DNA from: Turbatrix aceti
Lineage: Eukaryota > Nematoda > Chromadorea > Rhabditida > Panagrolaimidae
Reading direction: 5' to 3'
NCBI GenBank assembly: GCA_963969345.1
Contig: OZ017767.1
Location: 496,001-560,000, forward strand
DNA length: 64,000 bases
Made by a program: the position numbers and the translations under genes. Below the pieces are notes generated by a model that saw only the letters and a program-made list of their open reading frames with translations, searched no databases and was not told where the DNA came from. The number at the start of each line of letters is the position of its first letter. The stretch's first letter is position 1. Of the stretch, positions 35,739 to 46,676 are shown in pieces.

Positions 35739-38700
35739 TTATTGTTGTTGCTTTTTGTTGGTACCAGCCAGGATGTGTTTGTGGTTGCTACCGCCGGTGA
35801 CGGTGGGTGTCGTTGGCTTGGCGGCCGAGGAAGACAGCAGTAGACTGCGAATATCGTCTTGATTGACGCCATCGGCTAGCATGTGATTTGCGCGATCGAT
35901 CCATTGATCAAATTTACCTGAAGTATATCTATGAAGAAGAGGGTTCTGTATAACTAATTTTGAGTTTGACATCGCAATGGACGGGATTAAATCGTAGTCG
36001 GATTGTTGAATTCCGAGTAATTGTGCCAGGAAGACAGCCGTATCATCATCGGTATCGGCGTTGTTATCATCAGAGGAAGAAGGAGAAGAAGACGAAGACA
36101 GGTAAGAAGGCAGGTAAGAGGTATGAGAATCGTTATTAACACTACTACGCTGGGTGGGCGTGAGTCCCAGAATTTTTTGTAGCACAAGGCTTTGATCCAG
36201 ATTATTAACAATATTAGGAGAATTTTTTTTAGTCGGTGAAAAGTATGAATCCGTCGACGACAGCGATGACGATGACGATGCTGGCTCACCGTAATTGCCA
36301 CGGCTGCTCTCTGGCCTTCGAGTTAGTACGTATGGCAAGTACGTTCCACCAACCATGGGAGAGAGGGGATAGTAGACGTATCCCGGAGGCGGTGGGGGTA
36401 GAGGAGGGCGATTAGGGCTCTCTTCGGTACTCTTACTCAGACCACCACGCCGCGTGTCAACAAAAAGCATCGACGGTGATGGAGACGTCGTCGTCTGCTG
36501 TCCATCTTCGGATACGATAGCTTTTTCAACGGAATTTTTTACGGCTACTAACGAACGACTCATACCTCTTTGCAAGTCTTTCCACGTCGACTCAAGCTGG
36601 GATCCCATCTGTCGGACGTCATCGTGGACTCCCGAGCGATCAAGAGAAAGTTTGAACTTTTTGACTACGTCTTTGATCGCTGCTATGAGTTCGGCATTGG
36701 GCTGAAAAAAATAGGAGGTTATTTGGTTCACAAAATTTTGTACAGTAGGATTTTTGGCGGTTGGAATCCGGATAACTCGGGGTTAGAAATTTGTTTACGG
36801 TGCGAGGATTCATGCATACATGTGCTGTGATTATCATGGGGCATTATTGTTGTTAAATTGACAATTTTTGAAGTAAATATTTTTTTACATGTTTTTTGGT
36901 GACAATTTTTACAAAAACTTTTTTTGTCACCAAAAACGTCGTAAAAATGAATCTTACCGTATTAATCACTCATTGAAGTTCTGATAAAAAAATTTCTACC
37001 TACATTCAAAAAAATACATTCAAAAAATACTACAACAATTTGTTTTATCTTTCCGAAAAACGGCCGCTGCCTATCCCCGCTCCGATGTGATCCTCCTCCT
37101 ATACAGGTTTACAGTACTTACGTCTTCCAATTCAAATTCTTGTCGTTCAAGCTCTTTGATGTTATTTTTAACACTCGACAGAACTTTTTCAGCTTTTCCC
37201 TGTAAAGTACCACACGTGTTAATAAAAGATTTGTTGACAGCAAGCAAAGCGGTAAAAAACGATTGTATGTGACTGTTTGTGGCACATACGACAGATTAGA
37301 TCACAGGATAGAGCAAAAAAGTTTGTGAGTTGTGCATATTTTTAGAATAAGCAATTTTGAAGGCACAAACAAAGCACACAAAGTTGACAGAGTTATTAAA
37401 ATTTTTGTTAAAAGTGTTTGTTCTTACGTGCAACAAACAATTAATTAATTTTTTAAATAATTAATTAATTAACTAATTAGTCGTCGTGACGATACCTGTG
37501 TGCGTACGTGTGTCTGTGCGTGTGATTAAAAAAGTACAGGTCTTTTTTTTGTCTGACCAAAGTTCAAAAAACACTTTTTTTTGGGTTGGATAAAGTGCAC
37601 TGACCCAAAGCAGGCTGTAAGGAAACTCTGGCAACGACCGCTGCTGTGCAACTGCCGATGCTTCGGTGCTTTCATCCGATTCACTCATCGGGTGTTGCGT
37701 CGTCGTAGCACTCGTCTCTGTCGTCGTGGTTGTGGATATCGGTCGATAGGCTCGGTTATTGGCCAGACCACCACGGGGACGATAGATTTCTCCCATCGGC
37801 GATGATGATGACCCCCCGCCCGACGATGACAGCGACGACGTAATCCACTCAATCGGACGAAAAGTGAAGGGTTGAACGGTTTCAAGTTTCAAATTGTTGT
37901 TATTTGATTTTGAAGATGATTTTTTGGGCTGAACGACGACAGCAGTCAACGGTGATCCTGACTTTTTCGGCGACGAAGAAGTCAGAGTGACCATTTTTCT
38001 CGGCGCCGGCGTTGTCCTGCCTTCGGGTCGGCGTGGACGAAGTGTCTTCAGCACAGAAGCTGCGTCTGGCAATTTTTTAGTCGTCCGACTTCCTGCACCC
38101 ACAAAGATTGGTGGAGGCGTTGGTGGAGGGGTCGGTGGAGGGGTTGGTGGATGGGTCGTTGAATACGGCGGCGAAGATGAGTAGTAGATGTCCGTGGGTG
38201 GCTGGGGTATGCCACCGCCCTTCTTCTTCGCGAGAAGAGGCAGGTAGCGCTCGATAGCCGTCAGGCGCTGATAATTACCGTACTTTTTTTCTCCCAGAAA
38301 AAAAACCAATTTAAACCGAAAAAATCCAAAAAAACAGACAGTGTTGAAAGTTATTAAAAAAGTTTATCCTTGTTACAAACCGAGTGGAAAAAATACAGTG
38401 AAAAAGAAAAATAACAGAAACGAAGTGTTAATTATCGTCTTTGAACCATTTTTCAATGTTCTCGATTTTGCGGGCTACTCGGTAAAGTGTTCGAATTCGT
38501 CCGAGATTGGAGAGCGTGGATTTGATTTTACCGTAATCCGAAGAAGAAGAAAAAGAAGAGGAAGAAGAAGACGAAGAAGAGTCAGAAAAAGGAGAAGAAG
38601 AATCGGAAAAATTCGGTAAACTGCGTAAAACCCTTCGAAAAAGTTTCGAATAATTATCGAAATTAGGAATTTCAACCGTATCAATGCTTTTAGAACCAAA

Positions 38701-39348
38701 TTTTGAATATTTTTGTAAATTCTGAGCCAAAAACTGTTTCGAACTTTCAAACTTTTTGGTAAAATATGTTTTTTTGTTTGGTAGGTCGACGATGGGTTGT
38801 TGTGGATTAAAATTAACACTTACATCCTGAGCATTGAGACTGGTTGAGCCGTGACCGTTGACTGGGTAGTAACCCATGGTCTTCCGGGCGCCGTTGTTCC
38901 CGTTGTTACCGGCAGCCAGGTGTGGGGGGACCATGTTGTTGGTCACGCTTCCAGGTGCCTGCCCGGCGTCGGGGAAGAAGTCAGGTCCATTTCGTCCGTT
39001 GCCAAATCCGAGCTGGGGTCGAGCATAGACGTTTCCGGCAGCGCCAAAGTTGGGCTGACGATGCGAGGGTTCGTAGGGGTGGTGGTAGGCTGCGGGCGCC
39101 GCGGAAGGGACGTTGTGGGGCATCTGATACCATGCTCCATAGTTTGTTTGAGGTTCTGGAAAAAATCAAGTTGAAGAAAAAAATTTTTTTGAAGTCGAAC
39201 CTTCTCTGACTCGAAGATTGGTCGCCGTTTCCCAAGTTTCCCAAGCCTGACAGGAAGTCGACAGCGCAGCCAAGGTGCTTAGAATCCTACAAAAAATTTT
39301 ATCACATTTGAAAAAAATACAGTACACTTACCTTAAGCTGAATGCCAT
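35739..39348 (-). CDS. Unrecognised secreted Pro/Ser-rich protein, long form
   Basis: Six exons on the minus strand (39348-39332, 39286-39201, 39155-38824, 38282-37605, 37199-37122, 36701-35739) give 717 residues, all in frame. Residues 1-20 (MAFSLRILSTLAALSTSCQA) form a signal peptide, cleaved probably before Trp21. Then come a Pro/Gly/Asn-rich region, a (PPTP)n stretch, Ser/Thr-rich segments, and a charged helical region at about 372-450 (from GKAEKVLSSVKNNIKELE to the LVAVKNSVEKAI segment). A Pro run and a Ser/Asp-rich tail follow, ending in NKKQQQ. I do not recognise the family; an extracellular or cuticle-associated role would be a guess. The acceptor before 38282 (CTGGGAGAAAAAAAG) is poor, so that boundary is the weakest part, but exon 4 has no usable ATG at its start and therefore needs an upstream exon. 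Confidence 0.6.
37430..37480. repeat. AT-rich TTAATTAA palindromic tract
   Basis: Repeated TTAATTAATT blocks on both sides of a TTTTAAATAA centre, lying in the intron after exon 4 of the secreted-protein gene. Probably compositional. Confidence 0.4.
38428..39348 (-). CDS. Same secreted protein, short form with retained intron
   Basis: If the strong donor GTAAGT at 38823 is not used, exon 3 reads on to a TAA at 38428. This gives 276 residues from exons 39348-39332, 39286-39201 and 39155-38428. The extra 131 residues look like real protein: NPQQPIVDLPNKKTYFTKKF, SIDTVEIPNFDNYSKLFRRV, a run of Ser with Phe and Asp, then a basic helix-like end KIENIEKWFKDDN. Introns elsewhere in this window do not keep such long open, charged frames. 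The two forms would share the signal peptide and the first 145 residues. I found no clear AATAAA after the short-form stop. Confidence 0.5.
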
Positions 39349-42300
39349 TTTAGAAATCTTAATAAAAAAAATAAATTCGATCGTAGTTTTTTTGTCGAAT
39401 AAAAAATCCAGATCACGGGCTAAAACAAATCCAAAAATCTCATTTGATGACTCGTGAGACGGATAAATACTAGATGATCGCGGTACGTGAGGCAATGAGG
39501 ACAGGATGGGTGAAGAATGACTACAAATACCACCACTGGAAAAGGAACGCTGACGACTCGCGCGCTTCGATCTTGATCAGCGACAAGACGACGAATGACG
39601 ACGACGTATCTTATTATTTAGTGCAAATCAAATGAAAGGTGGAGGTGGCTATGAGGGATGAAGAAGAGCTCCCGGGGGAGGGGGGGGGGGGAATTGCGAA
39701 GAATTGCATAAATAATAAGTCAACAACCTAACCCCAGGCGCGTCTAGCTCGCTGGCTGGTCACCGATACCACCTCTGCTAGCTAGCCAGCTTGACCACCA
39801 ACCAGCATATTTGTGTGTGCTTACCTCTTGGTCATTCACCCACACACAGTAGGGGGCACAGGTACAGGTAAGTTCACCTCACCTGTGAACCTCATCCCGG
39901 TCAACTATAGCTAGGGTTAATCTCCACTTTTTTCCAGGTAAGCCAGCATAACGGAAAATTATTCAACCTAAGTTTTACGATACAAAGTTCAAAAAAATGC
40001 TGGCGTGCAAGAAATTTGAGCCAAAATAAATTTTTTAATCTCACAAAAAATCAAACAAACAAAATTGCTCTCGTTACGGTGAATCGAGTGACCAAAATGA
40101 GGTAGAAATTTGCGCATCTGATGACTTTTATCGGCAATTGTAGCGTCCATCGAACGCTACATAAGAGGCGGGGATCGGGATCTATCCGACCCACGCGTCA
40201 TCCTATTGTTCAGCCAGTATAATTTTTATAATCAGAAAAAATATGTCGTAAGCCTTTTGTCTGACGGTCGATTGTTTTCTTTGCACATAGTGGACACTTG
40301 GTTGGCGCACGAACCCTTAATTAAACGATTATTGACCGACGACCGACCCCTGCCCTGACCCCTGAGGAAAAAAAGTTGAAGCAGATAGACAGCAGACACT
40401 TGTGACAGCCCTCTTTGACTTCACACGCGCGAAGAAGAGGCATCAAAAGCAAAGCAAAGCAAACTCCCATAGATGGCCGAGACAAAAGACAATTGTTCGT
40501 AAGTGGATAAAAAATAGATTTTTTATTCAAATGAAAAGGCAACAAAACACATACAGAGAGTTCTGCAAAAATCTTGGTACTACGCTGGACTGTGTCAGAA
40601 GTCACGCACGACAAAGGAGTCAGGCGAAGGGTCGTTTCGCTCTCCTGTCGGTTGAATGACCATCATTTTTTGACGTTTCAGATGGTCAGATGTAATACAA
40701 AAAATTGGGATTTTCAAATAGTCAATTTTTCTGTCGCAAAAAAACGTTTGAAAACAGAAAACAGTACAAAAAATGTTTTGTAATTTTTGCAATAAACTAA
40801 TATTTTTAAATATTTAAAAAAAATTCAGGTGTTTGAAAATAATAAAAAAAATTGATTCGAATTCATTTAAAAAAGAGCAAAGTCAATACACTAATGATCA
40901 AAGAACGCCCAAACACTATGAAGTTAATTATTACGACGCTTTTTTTCATAATAAAGCCACTTTATTTCACGTGAGAACTAAAGTTATGCAAGTCAACTTC
41001 GTCGGGCCAGCTTCGATAATTTTCGATTTGCGCCATTTTTTGCAACTTGGCTGATCTCAATGTTCTTAAAAACTGTAGAGCTACGAAACAAATTTGAAAT
41101 CAGGTTCTAACGGAAAACGTGCCAGAAATTTAAAATAAATAGGTCAGCGGGTCGGTCCGACTTTTCAATAAATAATTTGTTGTATCATTCCATTTTTACA
41201 TCTTTTCATGGGAAACCAAAATTATGATTCAAAATGTATAAAATTACATCAGAAAAGTGATCTTTTCTGTTGCCATTGTTTTAAAAAAAATAATTTTTTG
41301 TAATCTTTTTACTTTTTTGCATTTTTTTTACCAGACGTGCATATTTACGGTACTAATAAGCGAGTCAAGTATTTTAATAAAAGTCCGACCCAATTTTAGT
41401 TCTTGATAATGTCCTTCAAATGCCCAAGTTATCAAAAACAACATTTTAGATATGCAAAGTTGTCTGTTTCATGCATGAATTCCTCGTTCCAAAAAATTTG
41501 AAAACCATTTCTTTTGGTTTTTCTGCCTCTGTTGTTGTTCTTTTGCATTATCCGGGGTCCAATTCAGAAAGGGAATCGAAACCTATCAAAGACACTGCCT
41601 CCATCCGCCGACCATCACAGTAGCAACAAAGCAAAATGAAAAACCCCCAAAGCTGTTATTAGCCTTGGAGCCATTATCCATTGCACAAACATCAGCAATT
41701 CCAACTGTCTTCCTCCCCGATTGGTCAAAATGCTGATTTTAGGAACCGGGAGCAATTAGTGCAATTATTTAATTATTTGGCCATTCAACAAAAATCGTTC
41801 GAAAGTTTAGACCTGTTTTTTCCCCCATTTCTCATATTGCACTTTTATAAAAGTAAATAAACCAAATTGAGCTTCATTCGTTCGCTTCCAATTTATTTTG
41901 TTGATGCTTTTATTTTTTCAGTGCATAGTAAATACGTTGTTTATTAAAAAAAACTCGTGCTTTTTAGACAATCTGCTTACTAATTAGAGCTCTGTTTTCG
42001 TGATATTCAGTTTATGTGTTTTAGTCGAGCATTGGAATCATTTTTCCCACAAAACAAAAATAAATTGTCATCAAAAGTTGGTCTGGTGTCAAGTCTGGCA
42101 AAAAAAAATTATCCAAGTGCAATTATGATTATGCGTATCGAAAATTAATTTTCTTTGTTTCCGCCATACTCCATCTGACTGAAAATCAAAATGACGCGAT
42201 TTCAGAATTTTTGTGCACAAAAAAAACTAAACTTGTTTTAGGTTTATTTCTTGGATTCTACATTTTTTTTATTTTTGGCAAAAAATTCAGTTTTTTAACA

Positions 42301-42770
42301 AAAATCTTGCGTCCGTGCGCATCTAATGTGTTTCGTGTGTGCCTGTTATAATTCCTATTGACAAACATAAACGTCGGCCGTCTCCAATACTTTGTACTAA
42401 CTTCCAACAAATTCGAATCCGTCAGAACTCTCGAACATAGTTTGAAAAGTTAATCTATAACCGCTACCAACCACGTGTGCCCCTTATTTATTTTAAAGCC
42501 AGCTTTATTATTTGCACTGTTTTCGCTTCCTTTTTTTTGCAAAACAGAACCAGTAAACATCGATTATATCTACATAAGCCAACGCCTTTCACTTTCGTTT
42601 CAGAGGAACAAAAAACAGGTTTTATGACATGTGGTGTTGATGTTGATAACCCCCACGTTCGCGTCGTAGCGCACGAGCGAGCGAAATATATATACCTATT
42701 CATCCGTATTGTTTAGATACCTTCTAGCAGTATCTGAAGTTGTTTAGTGCCTCGACCTTCGGTGATAAGC
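39349..42770. other. Intergenic region between secreted-protein gene and SOD
   Basis: The two genes point away from each other, so both promoters lie here. A 12-base G run is at 39680-39691 (poly-C on the strand of the secreted-protein gene, about 330 bases before its ATG). Tandem GGTACAGGTA/ACAGGT-like sequence is near 39855-39890 and a CTGGCTGG/CCAGCTTGACC patch at 39745-39805. From 40.3 kb on it is AT-rich with no supported gene. Confidence 0.5.
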
Positions 42771-43584
42771 ATGTTGACTCTGACTGTGATGTCTGTTGCC
42801 CTGCTTGCAGGAATTTCTAGCGCAGATGGTTAGTTATTCTTGCCGGGATAAATAATCGTAATTGGCTCGTTTCAGTAACCAAAGCAAGGGTATACTTATT
42901 TGCTGCAACTCTAGAATGGCCTCTGGGAAATCACGAATCTGTGGGCGTCGTGGATTTCACTCAAACCGCGCAGAATTCTGTTTTTGTGAGTTTTTAGAAA
43001 AGTTTTTTTTAGATTTTTAGAACTTGTTATATTTTTTTTTGTTCTTTCTATTGGAATTTTTTTCGAGAACACAGTTGTCTCGAAGCGAAAAAAAATTTCG
43101 TGTCAAAAACACGATGATTTTTTTTTGCTACGAGACAAGCATAACAAATTTTTTGACTTACGATCAATTTTATTTGCACCCCAAAAAAAAATTTTTTTTT
43201 AACAATTTTTAGATCAACGGTAGCGTGTACAACCTGACCCCCGGCCTGCACGGCTTCCACATCCACGAATTCGGTGACCTGTCCAACAACTGCCTCGGTG
43301 CAGGTGCCCACTTCAACCCCTTCAACACGACCCACGGCGCGCCCACCGATGCCATCCACCACGTCGGCGATCTCGGCAACATCGAGACCCCGGCCAACAC
43401 CGAAGTCACGCCCATCAACATGCAGGCCGTCCTGACGCTCAACGGCGCCCTCAGCATCCTCGGCCGCGGACTCGTCGTCCACGTCGATGCCGATGACCTT
43501 GGACGCGGGAACTTCAACGACAGCTTGACGACGGGTCATGCGGGTGCTCGCTACGCCTGCGGTGTCATCGGTAGTAGAGCTTAA
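42771..43584 (+). CDS. sod-4: Extracellular Cu/Zn superoxide dismutase, secreted form
   Basis: Exons 42771-42828, 42876-42985 and 43213-43584 give 179 residues. The start MLTLTVMSVALLAGISSA is a signal peptide. The mature enzyme has the copper ligands in GFHIHEFGD, the bridging and zinc ligands in GAHFNPFNTTHG and HHVGDLGN, the last copper His in VVHVDADDLG, the active-site Arg in GARYACGVIG, and the two Cys of the conserved disulfide. It converts superoxide to peroxide and oxygen outside the cell. The usual GNAG before the Arg reads GHAG here. The stop follows GVIGSRA. Candidate poly(A) signals are at 43851, 43874 and 43887. The gene symbol is by analogy with the nematode secreted SOD. Confidence 0.9.
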
Positions 43585-43809
43585 TCGGATTTGCACAGCA
43601 CACACGCCCTCTGTTTTTTTCTGTCTGTCCTTTTTGTTCTGCCTTTGGATTCTTTTGTTTGGATCAACAGAAAATAATTTTGCCCTTTTTCAGCCACTGT
43701 GGAGGAAACACCGGTGACAATTCACAACAGCAGCAGCAGTCCGGCAGCTCGGTACGGGACAATCCTGGGACTTCTCCTGGTATTGTTTCGAATTGTTTTT
43801 ATTCAATGA
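42771..43809 (+). CDS. sod-4: Cu/Zn SOD, alternative form with hydrophobic C-terminus
   Basis: A donor (GTAGTA) inside the third exon after 43570, just before the GSRA stop codons, can join to a good acceptor (CCCTTTTTCAG) ending at 43693. The new exon 43694-43809 is in frame and gives 213 residues ending ATVEETPVTIHNSSSSPAAR followed by YGTILGLLLVLFRIVFIQ. That is a Ser-rich stalk plus a hydrophobic tail, fit for a membrane anchor or a GPI signal. Caenorhabditis sod-4 is known to make secreted and membrane-associated forms by exactly this kind of 3' exon choice, which supports the model. The donor is not a perfect consensus. Confidence 0.7.
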
Positions 43810-43850
43810 ATTGTAAAAAATCCTGTCGTAAATTTTTATATTGCCAAAAA

Positions 43851-43892
43851 AATAAAATTATTACGATGCAATGAATAAAACGACAAAATAAA
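43851..43892 (+). terminator. Candidate poly(A) signals of SOD
   Basis: AATAAA occurs at 43851-43856, 43874-43879 and 43887-43892, just past the stop of the hydrophobic-tail form, so one 3' end could serve both forms. Confidence 0.5.
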
Positions 43893-44031
43893 ACGACAAA
43901 AATTCGTGGTAGGACCTAATTTTAGCAAAAAATGTTCGTTTCGAAAATAAAAAAATCGCGGTAAATCCCAGTTTTAACCTTTTCTACCCATTTTTATAAT
44001 TTCATTCAAACTCAACAAAAAAAACAACAAA

Positions 44032-45038
44032 CTAGCGTCGTTTGTAGTAACAAGGATCCAGAACAAGTCCAGTCGGTCGCTTCTTCTTGATTTTGCCGAC
44101 TTTCTTGATGGTGATCAGCTGGAAGTAGTCGTGGCAGAGCTCGCTTTTCAAAACCTCAAATCCAAGTTCCCTGAGGGCAGCCAGAAATTTTGAAACCGAC
44201 CGGAATCGGCTTCGAACTTCGGCGATGTAGATTTTCCCGCTGAAAAAAAAGCAACATAAAACACTTCCAAAAAATATAAACCATACCCATTTTTGAGAAT
44301 TCGATGCCCTTCACGGATAATATCGGCCAGATTGGTTCCCATCAGCGAGAGACAGTAGACAGCGATGTCAACGGATTCAGCTTCCAGCGGCAGGTTGGCC
44401 ATGTCGGATGCCTGGACGAAGGAATTGTTGGAAACGAGATCGAAACTATGGACCGTGTGAGAGGATCCCAACTTCCGGGCGATCTTGGCGTCTCCGCAGC
44501 CAAGGTCAGCGATGACGAGGCCTTTGGGCTTCTTTGCCAGAAGCTGCAGGATGTGATCCACCGGGTTCATCGGCCATTTTTTGACCTAAAAAGGCAAAAA
44601 ATGAACAAAATCGTCCCAAAGATCATAAAACGAACAAAAAAAGGCCAAACTCAAAGTTCAAAAAAACCCCACCTGAACTCTGTATCCGCGATGATAGGCC
44701 GCAAATTCATCAGGATTTTCCTGAAACAGCTGCACAGCATCTTCGGTGTTGATCGTATAAAGCTTCTCGTTGATCGACCGAAACCTCGATCCGGCAAGTT
44801 TGTTTTCCAACTCGGTGACTTTGTCGTTTTTCTCCTTCTCCGCTACGACCCGTTTCTTCCTCCGCTCCTGCTTCTTCGTCTGCAGGGTTTTCTGGAGTTC
44901 TTCAAGCTGCTTCTTGCTCTCAGGTGTCTCGCTGGCTGTCAGTTCCTCGAGCTTCGCTTGTTTGGCCGCGCGACGGACTGCCTTGCGCCAGGGTCGCTTG
45001 CGCTTCTTCGACGACGCTGCTGCCTCGGCGTTTTCCAT
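44032..45038 (-). CDS. rrp8: RRP8-type nucleolar methyltransferase
   Basis: Minus-strand exons 45038-44673, 44585-44287 and 44239-44032 give 290 residues in frame. The N-terminus is very basic (KKRKRPWRK; KKQERRKKRVVAEKEK), fit for nuclear/nucleolar targeting. Then comes the RRP8 core: FAAYHRGYRVQVKKWPMNPVD, SAM-binding motif I VIADLGCGDAKIARKL, ASDMANLPLEAESVDIAVYCLSLMGTN, RILKNGGKIYIAEVRSRF, ending LDPCYYKRR. The family methylates the N1 of an adenine in large-subunit rRNA and, in animals, also acts in rDNA silencing. The length is shorter than human nucleomethylin but near that of simple RRP8 proteins. A TTTTAG acceptor lies 5 bases before the ATG. The SOD gene converges on it. Confidence 0.9.
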
Positions 45039-45043
45039 GGTAT

Positions 45044-45055
45044 CTAAAACGTTGA
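45044..45055 (-). other. Acceptor just before the RRP8 start
   Basis: On the minus strand AACGTTTTAG ends 5 bases before ATG. With no upstream coding exon in sight this fits spliced-leader addition. Confidence 0.45.
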
Positions 45056-45635
45056 AGGATTCAAGATCACAAATATGAAGGAAAAACGGCGCGGATAAAA
45101 GGTAAACTTGGTTCTTGTTGCATTTTTATTTGGGAAGTTTTTGTTTGTGAATTTTTTCGCGTCGAGAGCATCGAATTTTGAGAAAACGATAAAAATGTGT
45201 AAAAATTTCCGATTTTCAACGTTTTAGGCCTCAAACCTGACGCCACTTCTAGACGAGATTTCTTTTTTTTTGTCCCCATATCGAGTTCTAACAAAAAAAT
45301 GATATTTGTGTCGATCGCACTGACTTTGCGAAAAATAATAAAAATGAGTACTAATTTGCCACTATCCAATCTCAGTTGTTGATTTTTGGTTTTTATCAGC
45401 CCATTCGAGAAAATAGGAGGAAACTATTCAACCAGGACAAACCGCCGTCATGCCAGCATCATGTACACCTGCAAAAAATCTGCTGAGTAGTAGGCAACAA
45501 TACTTTTTATCACTCCGTACCCGGAATTTAGAGACCAACACGTGCAGTTCTTATCTGGTTGCTCCTGCCAGTAAGTATAAGACCTGGGTGAAAGTTATGC
45601 TTCATGTCAGACGTCAGTTGTCATATTTCCAGAAC
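45056..45635. other. Divergent promoter region, RRP8 / saposin-like gene
   Basis: About 580 bases between two oppositely pointing genes, with no supported coding sequence. Short frames such as that starting at 45450 overlap the saposin gene's 5' side and lack supporting features. Confidence 0.45.
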
Positions 45636-46090
45636 ATGACTTCCACTGCTCTCATTTTTTTGGGTAAGCTCCCCAAAATTTTCTATTATCCCAAAACTTC
45701 CAATTTTCAGCGTTGATCGTTTTCTCAGCCTCAGCAGTCCAGCTGCCGGCTCCGAAAGCCTCGCAGCCACTCAGGCCCAATCGACTCTCGGAGAGCGGCG
45801 GATGCGGTCTGAAATACCTCGCCACGAACACCCTGGCCTCCAAGTACGCTGCCAAAGGATTCCCCATCGTCTGCGAGCTCTGCAATGACTTAATCAACAT
45901 CGTCGAGATGTACCTCGACTGCGGACTGTCGACCGTCGATGAAAAACTCGACGAGCAGTGTGCCAAGTTGTCTCCGACATTTTTGGCTCATGTTTGCACC
46001 CAACTCGTCGACGACATTATCCAGACCATGGAAGAAGACTCCTCCGTCCAGCCCAAAGATGTGTGTGGAAAATTGATCGGTCAATGTTGA
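45636..46090 (+). CDS. Small secreted saposin-B-type protein
   Basis: Exons 45636-45663 and 45711-46090 give 135 residues. The start MTSTALIFLALIVFSASA is a signal peptide. After a Pro-rich stretch comes a saposin-B-like domain with the typical Cys spacing: CELC, a Cys in YLDCGL, Cys in DEQCAKL, HVCTQLVDDII, and DVCGKLIGQC at the end, with amphipathic helices between. Extra Cys precedes the domain (GGCGL). Saposin-like proteins bind or disturb lipid membranes; nematodes have many, several with antimicrobial or digestive roles. Which of these applies cannot be told. TTTCCAG stands 4 bases before the ATG, a likely spliced-leader site, and AATAAA is at 46127. Confidence 0.8.
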
Positions 46091-46126
46091 TTGGCTGGCT
46101 CAGTGAGGGTTGTATAAATGTTTTGG

Positions 46127-46132
46127 AATAAA
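46127..46132 (+). terminator. Poly(A) signal of the saposin-like gene
   Basis: AATAAA 37 bases past the stop codon. Confidence 0.6.
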
Positions 46133-46595
46133 ACGAAAATTTTTGGGAGAAATGTTTGAGGTGCACAAGTATCCACCTGTGTTTTTTAGGCTACCGGTAC
46201 CGTAAAGCAACTGTTTTCTGATATTCTGTTCAAGGAAGTGTTGGTTATAAAAACTGAGTTTTTTTTTCAAAAATAACAAATCTGCCTTCTTCGATTACCC
46301 CATACAAGTAAAACAATATAGTTTATGTAATCGTCATGGAAAAAAACCAAACAGTCATGGAAAGTCGAAGAGAAAAGTGAAGGACAATGTCTATAAAGAT
46401 TATATCAAACATAGAAAAAAAACCGGGAATGCTTGTTGCTAAACAAAGTCGAAGAAAAAAGAGAAAATAGATAAACCCAGGTAGCATTTATTATTGCGTT
46501 TTCACATGGAAGAAGGAACGAAGAAACGGTAGACACTGAAGTACGATATATCGTAATTGAATAACCGCGTTGAGATTGCACTATTGCCACGAATC

Positions 46596-46654
46596 CTGAA
46601 AAAAAAGGCGTATTTTTAATTCAATTCACTCAAATAAAAATTTTAAACGCTTAC
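46596..46654 (-). other. Intron in the Kidins220 3' UTR
   Basis: On the minus strand a good donor (CAG|GTAAGC) lies 22 bases past the stop codon, and a good acceptor (TTTTTTTTCAG) follows 59 bases later. Being within 50 bases of the stop, such an intron would not be expected to trigger nonsense-mediated decay. Confidence 0.5.
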
Positions 46655-46676
46655 CTGATAAAAAATAAATCATTTC

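Noticed and set aside
43048..43605. 185-residue minus-strand frame
   Set aside because: Antisense shadow of the SOD exon; Val/Asp-rich as expected from the complement of GC-rich codons.
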